Shown piece after piece: positions 1 to 4,961 of a stretch of 6,280 bases of DNA (position 1 is the first letter of the stretch; each line of letters opens with the position of its first letter). The position numbers and the translations under genes are program-made. This stretch comes from Candidatus Woesearchaeota archaeon (GTDB lineage: Archaea > Nanobdellota > Nanobdellia > Woesearchaeales > GW2011-AR9). The stretch is taken from NCBI GenBank assembly GCA_016179995.1, contig JACPCC010000051.1, forward strand, positions 1-6,280, in the 5' to 3' direction. The notes under the pieces were generated by a model that was given only the letters and a program-made list of their open reading frames with translations, had not been told where the DNA came from and did no database searches.

Positions 1-1125
1 GTTTAGGCCATGTGGTGGGTGTAGATGTGAAATTTTCACCTGGTTGGATGAGAACCGCTCCAGGCGTGGCCGACAAAGTGCAGGTGGTAGTAAAAAATGT
101 AGAGTAGTTCTTTGTTTGACAAAGAAAAGCGGTTGTTTTAAAATGCTTCTAACCCATGCTGGGTCCATAGGACGTGCTTCAGGTCCGCTCTCTCCTCCAA
201 CAATTACCCAATCAATACCATTCATGGATAATTTATCAATGTGGCGCAGGTAAGGTTTTAGCCAGACAAGATACATTTTAATAATTTCAAAGTGTTGTTT
301 GAGGTAGCTGAGCATGAACACTCGTCTATTTTTATGCTCTTGATGGGTTCTTTTTCTCCACTCCATATACTGGCGTAAATGTCTGATTAATACTCGTAGG
401 ACGCTGGCATTGAAATTTGCTTCTAGGCCTTTTACATAGGTCTCCAATTCTTCTGTACTTTTGAATGGTGGAGAATCGAAAAATAGATCTGGAAGGGTAA
501 TATATTCTAATTCCCTAGCCATACCAAAGACGGAAGCTGCACTTTTAGCCCCTTGTTGAACTAAATCTACAAACATACCTTTTAAAGTAATTTCTGCACT
601 CTTGCCGCGTTTTTCTAAAGGTTTGTTTAACTCACTTTCCACTTCATTATAATAAGTCATTCTTTCGTCGATAATGCGCAGTTCGCGAACCATCTGAAAC
701 AATTCTTTAATCATCTTACCAGACGCCATGAGCAGTTGAGTAACTTTATCTTGTTGGGCGCCGATGCGCTGCTGCGTTAGACCAAAGAAAGCGGAGTTTT
801 CTGCCGCGGCAAAGCTGTCTTCTATCTTTATAATCTCCTGAAAAGATTGACGAATGGTATCTAAAATCCAATAATATGGCTCTTCTAAACTTAAATCATA
901 TCTTTCATAAGATAGGCGGTAAAATTTTTTAGAAGCAGGAAAGCCCGTTTTCTCATGACCTGATCGGCCATAAGGTTGCCGATATTCTTCATCGGCGTCT
1001 TTTGGATCATATTTGTTCCCTTCCTTTGGTTCGAACTCGCCTGATTTAGGATTTCTCTCATAGTTATCTCTACTCCTTTTTTTAATAAATCCAGATTTAA
1101 TTAATAATTCTGAGCGGTTAATCAT
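1..1125 (-). CDS. Archaeal helical protein of unknown function, C-terminus replaced; frame open at left edge
   Basis: The frame runs from ATG at 1125 to base 1 without a stop (375 codons). An in-frame TAA lies just upstream of the ATG, so the start is fixed unless a non-ATG codon is used. Residues 1-65 are charged and probably flexible (KKRSRDNYER, EGNKYDPKDADEEY). From about 66 (KKFYRLSYERYDLSLEEPYY) to about 302 the protein is almost all amphipathic helix, including FFGLTQQRIGAQQDKVTQLL, ELFQMVRELRIIDERM, LIRHLRQYMEWRKR and IIKMYLVWLKPYLRHIDKL. It has no signal peptide or obvious membrane segment. I recall similar uncharacterised proteins in DPANN archaea, apparently continuing past this point; no function is known to me. 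At about residue 303 the sequence switches to a DUF5131 remnant, and after about residue 338 it is antisense to the convergent reading frame at 3-107. This copy is therefore probably truncated or decaying, or the join is an assembly error. Confidence 0.7.
   Translation of the reverse strand, partial: MINRSELLIKSGFIKKRSRDNYERNPKSGEFEPKEGNKYDPKDADEEYRQPYGRSGHEKTGFPASKKFYRLSYERYDLSLEEPYYWILDTIRQSFQEIIKIEDSFAAAENSAFFGLTQQRIGAQQDKVTQLLMASGKMIKELFQMVRELRIIDERMTYYNEVESELNKPLEKRGKSAEITLKGMFVDLVQQGAKSAASVFGMARELEYITLPDLFFDSPPFKSTEELETYVKGLEANFNASVLRVLIRHLRQYMEWRKRTHQEHKNRRVFMLSYLKQHFEIIKMYLVWLKPYLRHIDKLSMNGIDWVIVGGESGPEARPMDPAWVRSILKQPLFFVKQRTTLHFLLPPALCRPRLERFSSNQVKISHLHPPHGLN
3..107 (+). CDS. C-terminal 34 codons of an unidentified protein, cut by the left edge
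   Basis: Frame 3 of the plus strand is open from the left edge to a TAG at 105-107. It reads like a genuine beta-strand-rich C-terminus: GHVVGVDVKF, then SPGWMRTAPG, ending KVQVVVKNVE. Valine alternation and well-formed codons favour it over the minus frame across the same bases, which gives low-complexity Leu/Pro/His/Ser text. I do not recognise the family. The gene would converge on the minus-strand gene to its right, and a small inverted repeat (108-126) follows its stop directly. Base composition here is visibly richer in GC than most of the window. Only the tail is visible, so function cannot be assigned; that it is coding at all is inferred from the look of the peptide. Confidence 0.5.
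   Translation, partial: LGHVVGVDVKFSPGWMRTAPGVADKVQVVVKNVE
108..126. terminator. Small inverted repeat between convergent genes
   Basis: TTCTTTG (108-114) and CAAAGAA (120-126) form a perfect 7-bp stem with a 5-nt loop, starting one base after the plus-strand stop. There is no T-run after it on the plus strand. It could be an RNA 3'-end hairpin or chance; the stem is A/T-rich and weak. Confidence 0.25.
112..219 (-). pseudogene. Fragment of a DUF5131 (phage Gp37/Gp68) family protein
   Basis: Residues 303-328 of the minus-strand frame starting at 1125 read GIDWVIVGGESGPEARPM followed by DPAWVRSI. This matches my memory of a conserved C-terminal block of DUF5131 / phage Gp37-Gp68 proteins (radical-SAM-like, common in phages and mobile regions), where the sequence usually continues to a VPFFFKQWGG-like motif. 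Here only PLFFVKQ (132-112) follows, after a few residues instead of the usual dozen or so. The Cys-rich N-terminal part of such proteins is absent, because the frame upstream belongs to an unrelated helical protein. The fragment is therefore a remnant rather than a working enzyme. Family membership is from memory of the motif; the remnant status is inferred. Confidence 0.6.
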
Positions 1126-1205
1126 AATTATTTTAGATTATTCTAATCATCTTCCTCTTTTTTTTGCTTAATAGTTTTAGTTTAATAATTTTAGCTTAAT
1201 TGGAC

Positions 1206-1220
1206 TATTTATACTAAAAT
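1206..1220 (-). promoter_or_regulatory. Probable TATA/BRE promoter of the gene starting at 1125
   Basis: On the minus strand this reads ATTTTAG followed by TATAAATA, an archaeal TATA box. Initiation about 26 nt downstream would fall near 1182-1185 and leave a leader of roughly 57-60 nt before the ATG at 1125. The intergenic stretch 1126-1304 otherwise holds only A/T-rich sequence and a five-codon mini-ORF (1133-1150). Confidence 0.45.
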
Positions 1221-1304
1221 CAGCCCTACTAAAGGGATTAATCTTCTTTAACTTTAAATAAGTTTTTGTTTCTGTTGTAATGGTTTATGGTTCTTTGCGT
1301 TCTA

Positions 1305-1958
1305 TTATGTTTTTTGAGCTCTAAATATCAATAAACCTGATTTTTTTACTATATTTACACCAAATCCTTTGTTTTGAATCAGATTTTTCCATCGTTGAAT
1401 ATTTAATTTATTTACTACTTTCTGAGCCGGCCAGCTACTGATCTTTTTATCCGAAAGTATAGCTATTAATAAACCATCTTTTTGAAGTATCCTATAAATC
1501 TCAGCTAATAATTGGTCAATATTTTTGATATAATTAAATACAAATACTGCAGTTGTCGAGGTAAACTCTTTATTTTTAAACGGAAGATTTTTCTCCAAAT
1601 CTCCCTGCACTTTTCGAGAGCAATTTTCATTAAGAAGAAGCATCTTTTCCGATAAGTCAAATCCGGTAGACGGTAAATAACTATAAGCACCACAGCCTAG
1701 GTCTAAATTGTTAAAATATTTACTGTTCTTTTCATTCTTTAAAAAAGATAATTCTTTGGAAATTATGGCTCTTATTTCTTTATTTATTTTATACTGCCAC
1801 ATGAAGGCTTCAGCTTCCCAAAAGGCCTTATTATCATTAGGCCAGCCTTTAGCCCAATCGATTTTATTTGCTAGTTTCTTTAGTTGTTTTTCTACTTTTA
1901 GACCATAATGGAGCTTAGTCATTCCTATGAGAAAAGAAGTTTCAGCGTCTGGTTGCAT
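1305..1958 (-). CDS. Class I SAM-dependent methyltransferase (Methyltransf_11/UbiE-like)
   Basis: A 217-residue protein with the Rossmann methyltransferase motifs in order: motif I LDLGCG (85-90), the acidic end of strand 2 in GFDLSEKML (99-107, Asp101), VQGDLE (117-122) with LPF (125-127), a strand-4 region AVFVFNY (137-143), and YRILQKDGLLIAIL (155-168) as the usual helix plus strand 5. It should transfer a methyl group from SAM; the substrate is not evident. Motif I and the strand-2 Asp are separated by only about ten residues, much less than usual, so the first helix after motif I is shortened. The FD that normally precedes strand 4 is FT (132-133). The N-terminal 80 residues are helical and Trp-rich (GWPNDNKAFWEAEAFMWQYK) and may hold the substrate site. 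It probably acts in the cytoplasm. The start is the first ATG; an in-frame Met13 is the alternative. Confidence 0.82.
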   Translation of the reverse strand: MQPDAETSFLIGMTKLHYGLKVEKQLKKLANKIDWAKGWPNDNKAFWEAEAFMWQYKINKEIRAIISKELSFLKNEKNSKYFNNLDLGCGAYSYLPSTGFDLSEKMLLLNENCSRKVQGDLEKNLPFKNKEFTSTTAVFVFNYIKNIDQLLAEIYRILQKDGLLIAILSDKKISSWPAQKVVNKLNIQRWKNLIQNKGFGVNIVKKSGLLIFRAQKT

Positions 1959-1990
1959 TTTACGTGTTTAGTTTTGTGTGTTTCATTTTG

Positions 1991-2000
1991 GAAATATATT
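1991..2000 (-). promoter_or_regulatory. Possible TATA box of the methyltransferase gene
   Basis: The minus strand reads AATATATTTC here, centred about 37 nt before the ATG at 1958. Initiation near 1969 would leave a leader of about 10 nt, too short for a Shine-Dalgarno site, and none is visible. The sequence is in the 66-bp gap after the transporter gene, so co-transcription with that gene is also possible. Confidence 0.35.
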
Positions 2001-2024
2001 GATTTTAGTCTAACCTGTATTTTC

Positions 2025-3149
2025 TTAGAACAGCAGAGCGGCTAAACTAGCTACACCTGTAAGAGCCATTCCGGCCGGTAAGCTGCCGAGTGCTAGAACG
2101 AAAAGGAGGACGAGCATTCTGCCTAAACAAATGAATATTTCTCGGCTGACAAAATAGCTGGCCGCTTGACCTTTTGCTTTGTCGTATTCTAAAGCGTGCA
2201 AAGCCGGTTCTCTGACGCCATAAGCTAAAGCGCCGAGTAAAGTGGCGCCAATAATTTGACTGCTACTCGTTATTAAAGAGCGAAATATCCATGATATTAA
2301 TTCTAATGGACTAACAAAGCGCACTATTTTTCTTTTTCCTACTTTATCGCTAAGTTTGCCCATCTGCCAGAATAAGACAGCGCCTATACCAGAGAGTATG
2401 CTGCCCATAATTCCCAATTGAAAGTAATCTTTTAAGATGAAATAAACCAAGAGCGGCCAAAGTACGCCTTCAGCCATAACTTGCATGCCTTTAGCTACAA
2501 AATAGAGTGAATTACGCCAGTATTTTTTGTCGATGAGAGATTTTACAGAAAAATGGTAATGGATATAGCTATCTTTGCTGATAAATAAAAATACGGCTGA
2601 GCCTAAAAGAAGCACACTTGAAATAAGGAAAATCATGCCAAAACCAAAGAAATAAATCAAAGTTCCTCCGATTAATGGCCCGAAGATAGTAGAAGCGATG
2701 GATAAAGCTTCTCTTTTCCCGACCTCGTCACCGCGATGTTTTTCTTGACTGCAGTGATAGAATACCAAGTGCATACCCATCCAATATAAAGCAAGAGAAA
2801 TACCGACTAATGCGCCTAAGATAAAGAGGGGTATTTTTATGCTGGGCAGAAGGTATAAGCCGCCTAAAAAAGCCAAATAAAATGGGATGCTGATAAGGAC
2901 AGCATGTTTAATTCCATAACGCTCAGCGAATTTAGCTGCAGCAGGACTGGCGATGGCTAAGCTGATAGAATAAAAAAGGTAGAAATAAAATGTGTCGGCT
3001 AAAGAGTAATTTAATTCTATCATCAGATAGAGGGGGATAAAAACACTGGTTAGTGAGATAGCTAGAGAGCGTAAAGCAGTAGAAATATAGACTTGCGTGA
3101 GTTCTTTTTTAGGAAAGAAACGCCACCAAAATTCCTGATGGTTAATCAT
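2025..3149 (-). CDS. Major facilitator superfamily (MFS) transporter
   Basis: A 374-residue integral membrane protein with about twelve hydrophobic segments (roughly 21-43, 50-72, 83-101, 104-130, 150-171, 172-192, 214-238, 244-262, 281-296, 298-314, 333-353, 354-374). The MFS signature loop between TM2 and TM3 is recognisable as KFAERYGIKHA (73-83), and its counterpart in the second half is GKLSDKVGKRK (264-274). A short polar linker at about 193-213 joins the halves. This supports secondary transport of a small solute across the cytoplasmic membrane, either drug-type efflux or metabolite exchange; the substrate cannot be read from the sequence. The protein ends directly after the last membrane segment. 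The start is ATG 3149, with GAGGT nine bases upstream. It is divergent from the tRNA gene, and the methyltransferase gene follows on the same strand after 66 bp. Confidence 0.88.
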   Translation of the reverse strand: MINHQEFWWRFFPKKELTQVYISTALRSLAISLTSVFIPLYLMIELNYSLADTFYFYLFYSISLAIASPAAAKFAERYGIKHAVLISIPFYLAFLGGLYLLPSIKIPLFILGALVGISLALYWMGMHLVFYHCSQEKHRGDEVGKREALSIASTIFGPLIGGTLIYFFGFGMIFLISSVLLLGSAVFLFISKDSYIHYHFSVKSLIDKKYWRNSLYFVAKGMQVMAEGVLWPLLVYFILKDYFQLGIMGSILSGIGAVLFWQMGKLSDKVGKRKIVRFVSPLELISWIFRSLITSSSQIIGATLLGALAYGVREPALHALEYDKAKGQAASYFVSREIFICLGRMLVLLFVLALGSLPAGMALTGVASLAALLF

Positions 3150-3158
3150 CTATTTTTT

Positions 3159-3163
3159 ACCTC
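3159..3163 (-). promoter_or_regulatory. Shine-Dalgarno site of the MFS gene
   Basis: On the minus strand GAGGT lies nine bases before the ATG at 3149. It is the clearest ribosome binding site in the window and supports this start. It implies a leadered mRNA, unlike the apparently leaderless genes at 3508 and 5393. Confidence 0.6.
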
Positions 3164-3220
3164 TTTTTTGAATATTGAACTCTTATTTTATGGTTGAACT
3201 AAAATAGTTTAATTCTCAAA

Positions 3221-3234
3221 GGAAAGTTTATAAA
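3221..3234 (+). promoter_or_regulatory. BRE/TATA promoter of tRNA-Val
   Basis: A purine-rich BRE-like element GGAAAG (3221-3226) precedes TTTATAAA (3227-3234). The TATA centre is about 30 nt before the tRNA 5' end, so transcription would start a few bases upstream of it. The TATA core is a perfect palindrome in the gap shared with the divergent MFS gene, so it could be read both ways; the BRE on the left favours the tRNA direction. Confidence 0.65.
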
Positions 3235-3280
3235 AGCATATAAAGTTTTTGTTTTATCAAGGGCTTGTGGTCTAGTGGCT

Positions 3281-3335
3281 TAAGCTTTTTCAGAAAAGGA
3301 TTAATCAAAAAGACTATCTGAAATCGATTCCATAA
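3281..3335 (+). other. tRNA intron 1 (D loop, position 20a/21, 55 nt)
   Basis: A bulge-helix-bulge motif can be drawn. The central 4-bp helix is GTGG (3275-3278) with CCAT (3330-3333), including one G-U pair. The three-nt bulges are 3279-3281 and 3334-3336, each cut after its second base. Inside the intron, TTTCAGA (3288-3294) pairs with TCTGAAA (3317-3323); the helix next to the splice site is weak, with only A3282-T3329, A3283-T3328 and C3285-G3326. The cut restores the consensus D loop AGTGGCTA exactly, which supports the boundaries. Removal would need the archaeal splicing endonuclease and a ligase. Confidence 0.82.
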
Positions 3336-3352
3336 ATGACATCTCGTTGACG

Positions 3353-3383
3353 TAAAGTTGGATTTAAAGCCGGCTTTTCTGAA
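3353..3383 (+). other. tRNA intron 2 (canonical position 37/38, 31 nt)
   Basis: Bulges C36-G37/T3353 and 3382-3384 flank a short central helix, TTGA (3347-3350) against TCTG (3378-3381), which contains a U-U mismatch and a G-U pair; this is a relaxed bulge-helix-bulge. The intron folds on itself: AAAGTTGG (3354-3361) pairs with CCGGCTTT (3370-3377), with two G-U pairs and an 8-nt loop. Removal gives a normal seven-base anticodon loop. Confidence 0.85.
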
Positions 3384-3419
3384 TCGAGAGGATCCCCGGT
3401 TCGAATCCGGGCAGGCCCA

Positions 3420-3424
3420 TTTTT
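3420..3424 (+). terminator. Oligo-T stop after tRNA-Val
   Basis: Five Ts follow A73 directly, which is the usual archaeal tRNA termination signal; 3'-end processing and CCA addition would follow. Confidence 0.55.
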
Positions 3425-3468
3425 AGTATTTTATTTAGTACTTTGTTAAGAAATAGATTCTGATTTTT

Positions 3469-3483
3469 CAAAAACCATATAAA
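3469..3483 (+). promoter_or_regulatory. BRE/TATA promoter giving a leaderless mRNA
   Basis: CAAAAAC (3469-3475) followed by ATATAAA (3477-3483). The TATA centre is about 27 nt before the ATG at 3508, the spacing expected to the transcription start itself, so the mRNA should begin at or within a base or two of the start codon. There is no Shine-Dalgarno sequence, which agrees. Confidence 0.6.
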
Positions 3484-3507
3484 CCACCTTTCTTTTCATA
3501 GCCAATA

Positions 3508-4029
3508 ATGGCAGATATTAATAAAGAAAATAATGAAGAAAAATCACAATACGTCTTAAATCAATCTTTAATGAGGGCAGTATTGCCTAAGCTGTTTAGT
3601 CTGCTGATTTTAGGCTTGATTTTTTACGGCGGCGTTTTACTTAATTTAGGATTGCTTAGTTTATCTTTAGAGTTAGAGTCTTTAATTAAGATGGTTTCTA
3701 TCATTATTTTGGTAGTTTTAGTGCTGTTTAGTTTATTATTATCTTGGCGTCAAGCACGAGCACCATATTTATTTTTTAGTAATAAAATAAATTTCAAAAA
3801 TAATTACATTAATTATAATCAAATTATATTATCTTCTTCTAAGCAAAATATATTGGATAAACTACTTAAGACTTACAGTTTGGACTTGGGCAATGGTTTC
3901 GTACTGCGTCATATAAAATTAGAACAGCAGGTTTCAGATTATATTAAGCAGATGATACAGTTTAATGGGAGATGGGTGAATAATGGTAAAATTAAGCATG
4001 AGAGATATACAAAAACTATTATCTCTTAA
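3508..4029 (+). CDS. Membrane protein with two TM segments and a PH-like domain
   Basis: 173 residues: a polar, cytoplasm-facing N-terminus (1-26), two hydrophobic helices (about 27-52 and 60-80), a short basic turn RQAR (81-84), then a soluble domain. The segment YLFFSNKINFKNNYINYNQI (87-106) and onward to NILDKLLKTYSLDLGNGF and a closing helix QQVSDYIKQMI (140-150) looks like the bacterial/archaeal PH domains (bPH/DUF304 type) that follow paired TM helices: strands, a 'NxLDKLxxT' turn, another strand, then a C-terminal helix. That assignment rests on overall pattern, not a diagnostic residue. Function is unknown; such domains sit at the membrane face. The last ~22 residues (from about 152) are outside the domain, and their codons overlap the next gene by 47 bp, so the natural end may have been altered by an indel. 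Codon use is AT-rich like its neighbours. The mRNA appears leaderless. Confidence 0.7.
   Translation: MADINKENNEEKSQYVLNQSLMRAVLPKLFSLLILGLIFYGGVLLNLGLLSLSLELESLIKMVSIIILVVLVLFSLLLSWRQARAPYLFFSNKINFKNNYINYNQIILSSSKQNILDKLLKTYSLDLGNGFVLRHIKLEQQVSDYIKQMIQFNGRWVNNGKIKHERYTKTIIS
3975..3979 (+). promoter_or_regulatory. Shine-Dalgarno-like GGTGA inside the PH-protein gene
   Basis: GGTGA sits three bases before the ATG at 3983 and matches part of the archaeal GGAGGTGAT consensus. The gap is short. It favours 3983 over the in-frame ATG at 3998, which would be 18 bases away. Confidence 0.35.
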
Positions 4030-4273
4030 AGAAAAAGATAGTGTCAAGATAAATGCTAAGGTTTATACAATTAAAAAACGTTTTTTTCATAAAGCTGATT
4101 TGAAAGATTATTATGAACAAGATACAACGAGATATGAGCTGAGCAATAATTATGTCCTTGAATTCCATGGAGAAACCCCTAATTTATTTCAATTGATCCA
4201 TAAAAAATATATTTTTGGATTTACTGGTACAAGCTCAAAAAATGAAACGATTAAGACCATTGAACTTGCCTAA
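3983..4273 (+). CDS. Small hypothetical protein, overlapping the PH-protein gene
   Basis: 96 residues, soluble, basic in the first half. After a short helix (RDIQKLLSLKEKD, 7-19) it shows alternating strands: SVKINAKVYTIKKRFF (20-35), TTRYELSNNYVLEFHGE (48-64), KKYIFGFTGTSS (74-85) and a final IKTIELA. The layout of a small beta-rich domain with 'y.L...yvLe' and a closing hydrophobic strand vaguely recalls DUF4178-type proteins, but I cannot support that assignment and see no catalytic motif. It starts 47 bp before the end of the PH-protein gene in another frame, so the two are probably translated from one transcript. Alternative start: ATG 3998, five codons later. The 75 bp downstream hold no strong terminator before the convergent nucleotidyltransferase gene. 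Confidence 0.6.
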   Translation: MVKLSMRDIQKLLSLKEKDSVKINAKVYTIKKRFFHKADLKDYYEQDTTRYELSNNYVLEFHGETPNLFQLIHKKYIFGFTGTSSKNETIKTIELA

Positions 4274-4348
4274 TAATAATCTAAAACCCATTTAAAATCA
4301 CTCTAAAAATGAGTAGGAAATTATAGAGAACTTTGCAATATTCATCAT

Positions 4349-4960
4349 TCATTCTCCCATCGATATCTCTTTAAAAGAATAGTCTATTTTTTCTTTTAGC
4401 AGATAAGCTTCTACTTTATGCTGATTTTCTTTAGGTACGATAGTTACATTACTACTTAGTTTCTTTCCCTCAACCTCTTTTAATAAGCCGTGTTCTTTAT
4501 ACCCTTTCTCTTTCCGTCCATACATTCTTCGGATAAATCGCAGATACTTTTGTTTGTCGGAAGGTAAAGTAATGGTAAATAAAACCATCCGCAATAAAGA
4601 AGTTATGTTTGTACTTTTTGAGTAAAGTAGAATCCCTTCTGAGGCTATACTTGTCTTGAGCTGCCAACTAGCTAAAGTTCCGGCATGAATAGAAAGCGGA
4701 TAGGTAAATTTAAACCGTTTCCATTTGTCATAATCTTTTGAAACATAAAAGCGGGAAAACGCGGCTTTGGCTGCATTTTCGATTTCTTTCTCAGTCTCAG
4801 CCGAACAGTCTATAAATAGGTCAATATCACTTTTATTAGTTAGTTCACTACGTACAGCCGAGCCATACAGATAAACATTATTAATGCTCTTGCTCAAAGA
4901 ATAATTTAGAAACAAGAAACTAAGGTAATTCTGTACATAGGCAACTGCTTGTGCTGTCAT
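4349..4960 (-). CDS. Minimal nucleotidyltransferase (MNT-like), putative antitoxin partner of the HEPN protein
   Basis: 203 residues from ATG 4960. The pol-beta-type core is clear: helix, then VYLYGSAVRSE (29-39, Gly33-Ser34), eleven residues on DIDLFID (45-51) with the two metal-binding aspartates Asp45 and Asp47. A third carboxylate is expected on a later strand, but the corresponding part (PLSIHAGTLASW, 88-99) offers no Asp or Glu. The region after it (QLKTSIASEGILLYSKS, 100-116) matches the 'W.LK..i..eGi.LY' pattern of archaeal nucleotidyltransferase-domain proteins. The C-terminal half is helical and basic (RFIRRMYGRKEKGYKEHG). In HEPN/MNT systems such a protein transfers AMP to the HEPN toxin and silences it; that role here is inferred from gene order. 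I chose ATG 4960, two bases after the HEPN stop codon's last base, over GTG 4978, because the GTG lies inside the only SD-like GGTGA (4976-4980). Confidence 0.78.
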   Translation of the reverse strand: MTAQAVAYVQNYLSFLFLNYSLSKSINNVYLYGSAVRSELTNKSDIDLFIDCSAETEKEIENAAKAAFSRFYVSKDYDKWKRFKFTYPLSIHAGTLASWQLKTSIASEGILLYSKSTNITSLLRMVLFTITLPSDKQKYLRFIRRMYGRKEKGYKEHGLLKEVEGKKLSSNVTIVPKENQHKVEAYLLKEKIDYSFKEISMGE

Positions 4961-4961
4961 T

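Larger units (their letters stand above)
3261..3419 (+). tRNA. tRNA-Val(GAC) with two introns
   Basis: Exons are 3261-3280, 3336-3352 and 3384-3419; splicing gives a 73-nt cloverleaf. The acceptor stem GGGCTTG/CAGGCCC pairs fully with one G-U, with discriminator A73 and no encoded CCA. The D arm is GTCT-AGTGGCTA-TGAC, reconstituted only after intron 1 is removed, with the common U13/U22 mismatch. The anticodon stem TCTCG/CGAGA is perfect and pairs only after intron 2 is removed. The anticodon loop is TTGACGT, with anticodon GAC for valine codons GUC/GUU. The variable loop is GGATC. The T arm CCCGG-TTCGAAT-CCGGG is perfect. A35, C36 and A73 fit archaeal valine identity. Intron 1 interrupts the D loop after position 20a; intron 2 is at the canonical 37/38 site. 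A promoter lies upstream and five Ts follow the gene. Without splicing, the D arm and anticodon arm cannot be built, so automated searches may miss or misname it. Confidence 0.92.

Noticed and set aside
44..253. 69-codon plus-strand frame
   Set aside because: It is antisense to the minus-strand helical/DUF5131 frame and also out of frame with the more convincing plus-strand tail 3-107; the composition is Arg/Ser/Lys-rich noise.
1505..1908. Short frames inside the methyltransferase gene (1505-1693 minus, 1708-1908 plus)
   Set aside because: Both overlap the motif-bearing methyltransferase frame and show no domain or start signal of their own.
3282..3302. Reading the hairpin CTTTTTCAGAAAAG (3285-3298) as the tRNA anticodon arm, i.e. 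a tRNA with one large intron
   Set aside because: It gives a D stem with mismatches and no anticodon stem partner near the variable loop; the two-intron model yields a fully paired cloverleaf and the consensus D loop.
4300..4314. ACTC/GAGT inverted repeat between the convergent genes at 4274-4348
   Set aside because: Only four base pairs with no T-run; too weak to call a terminator.
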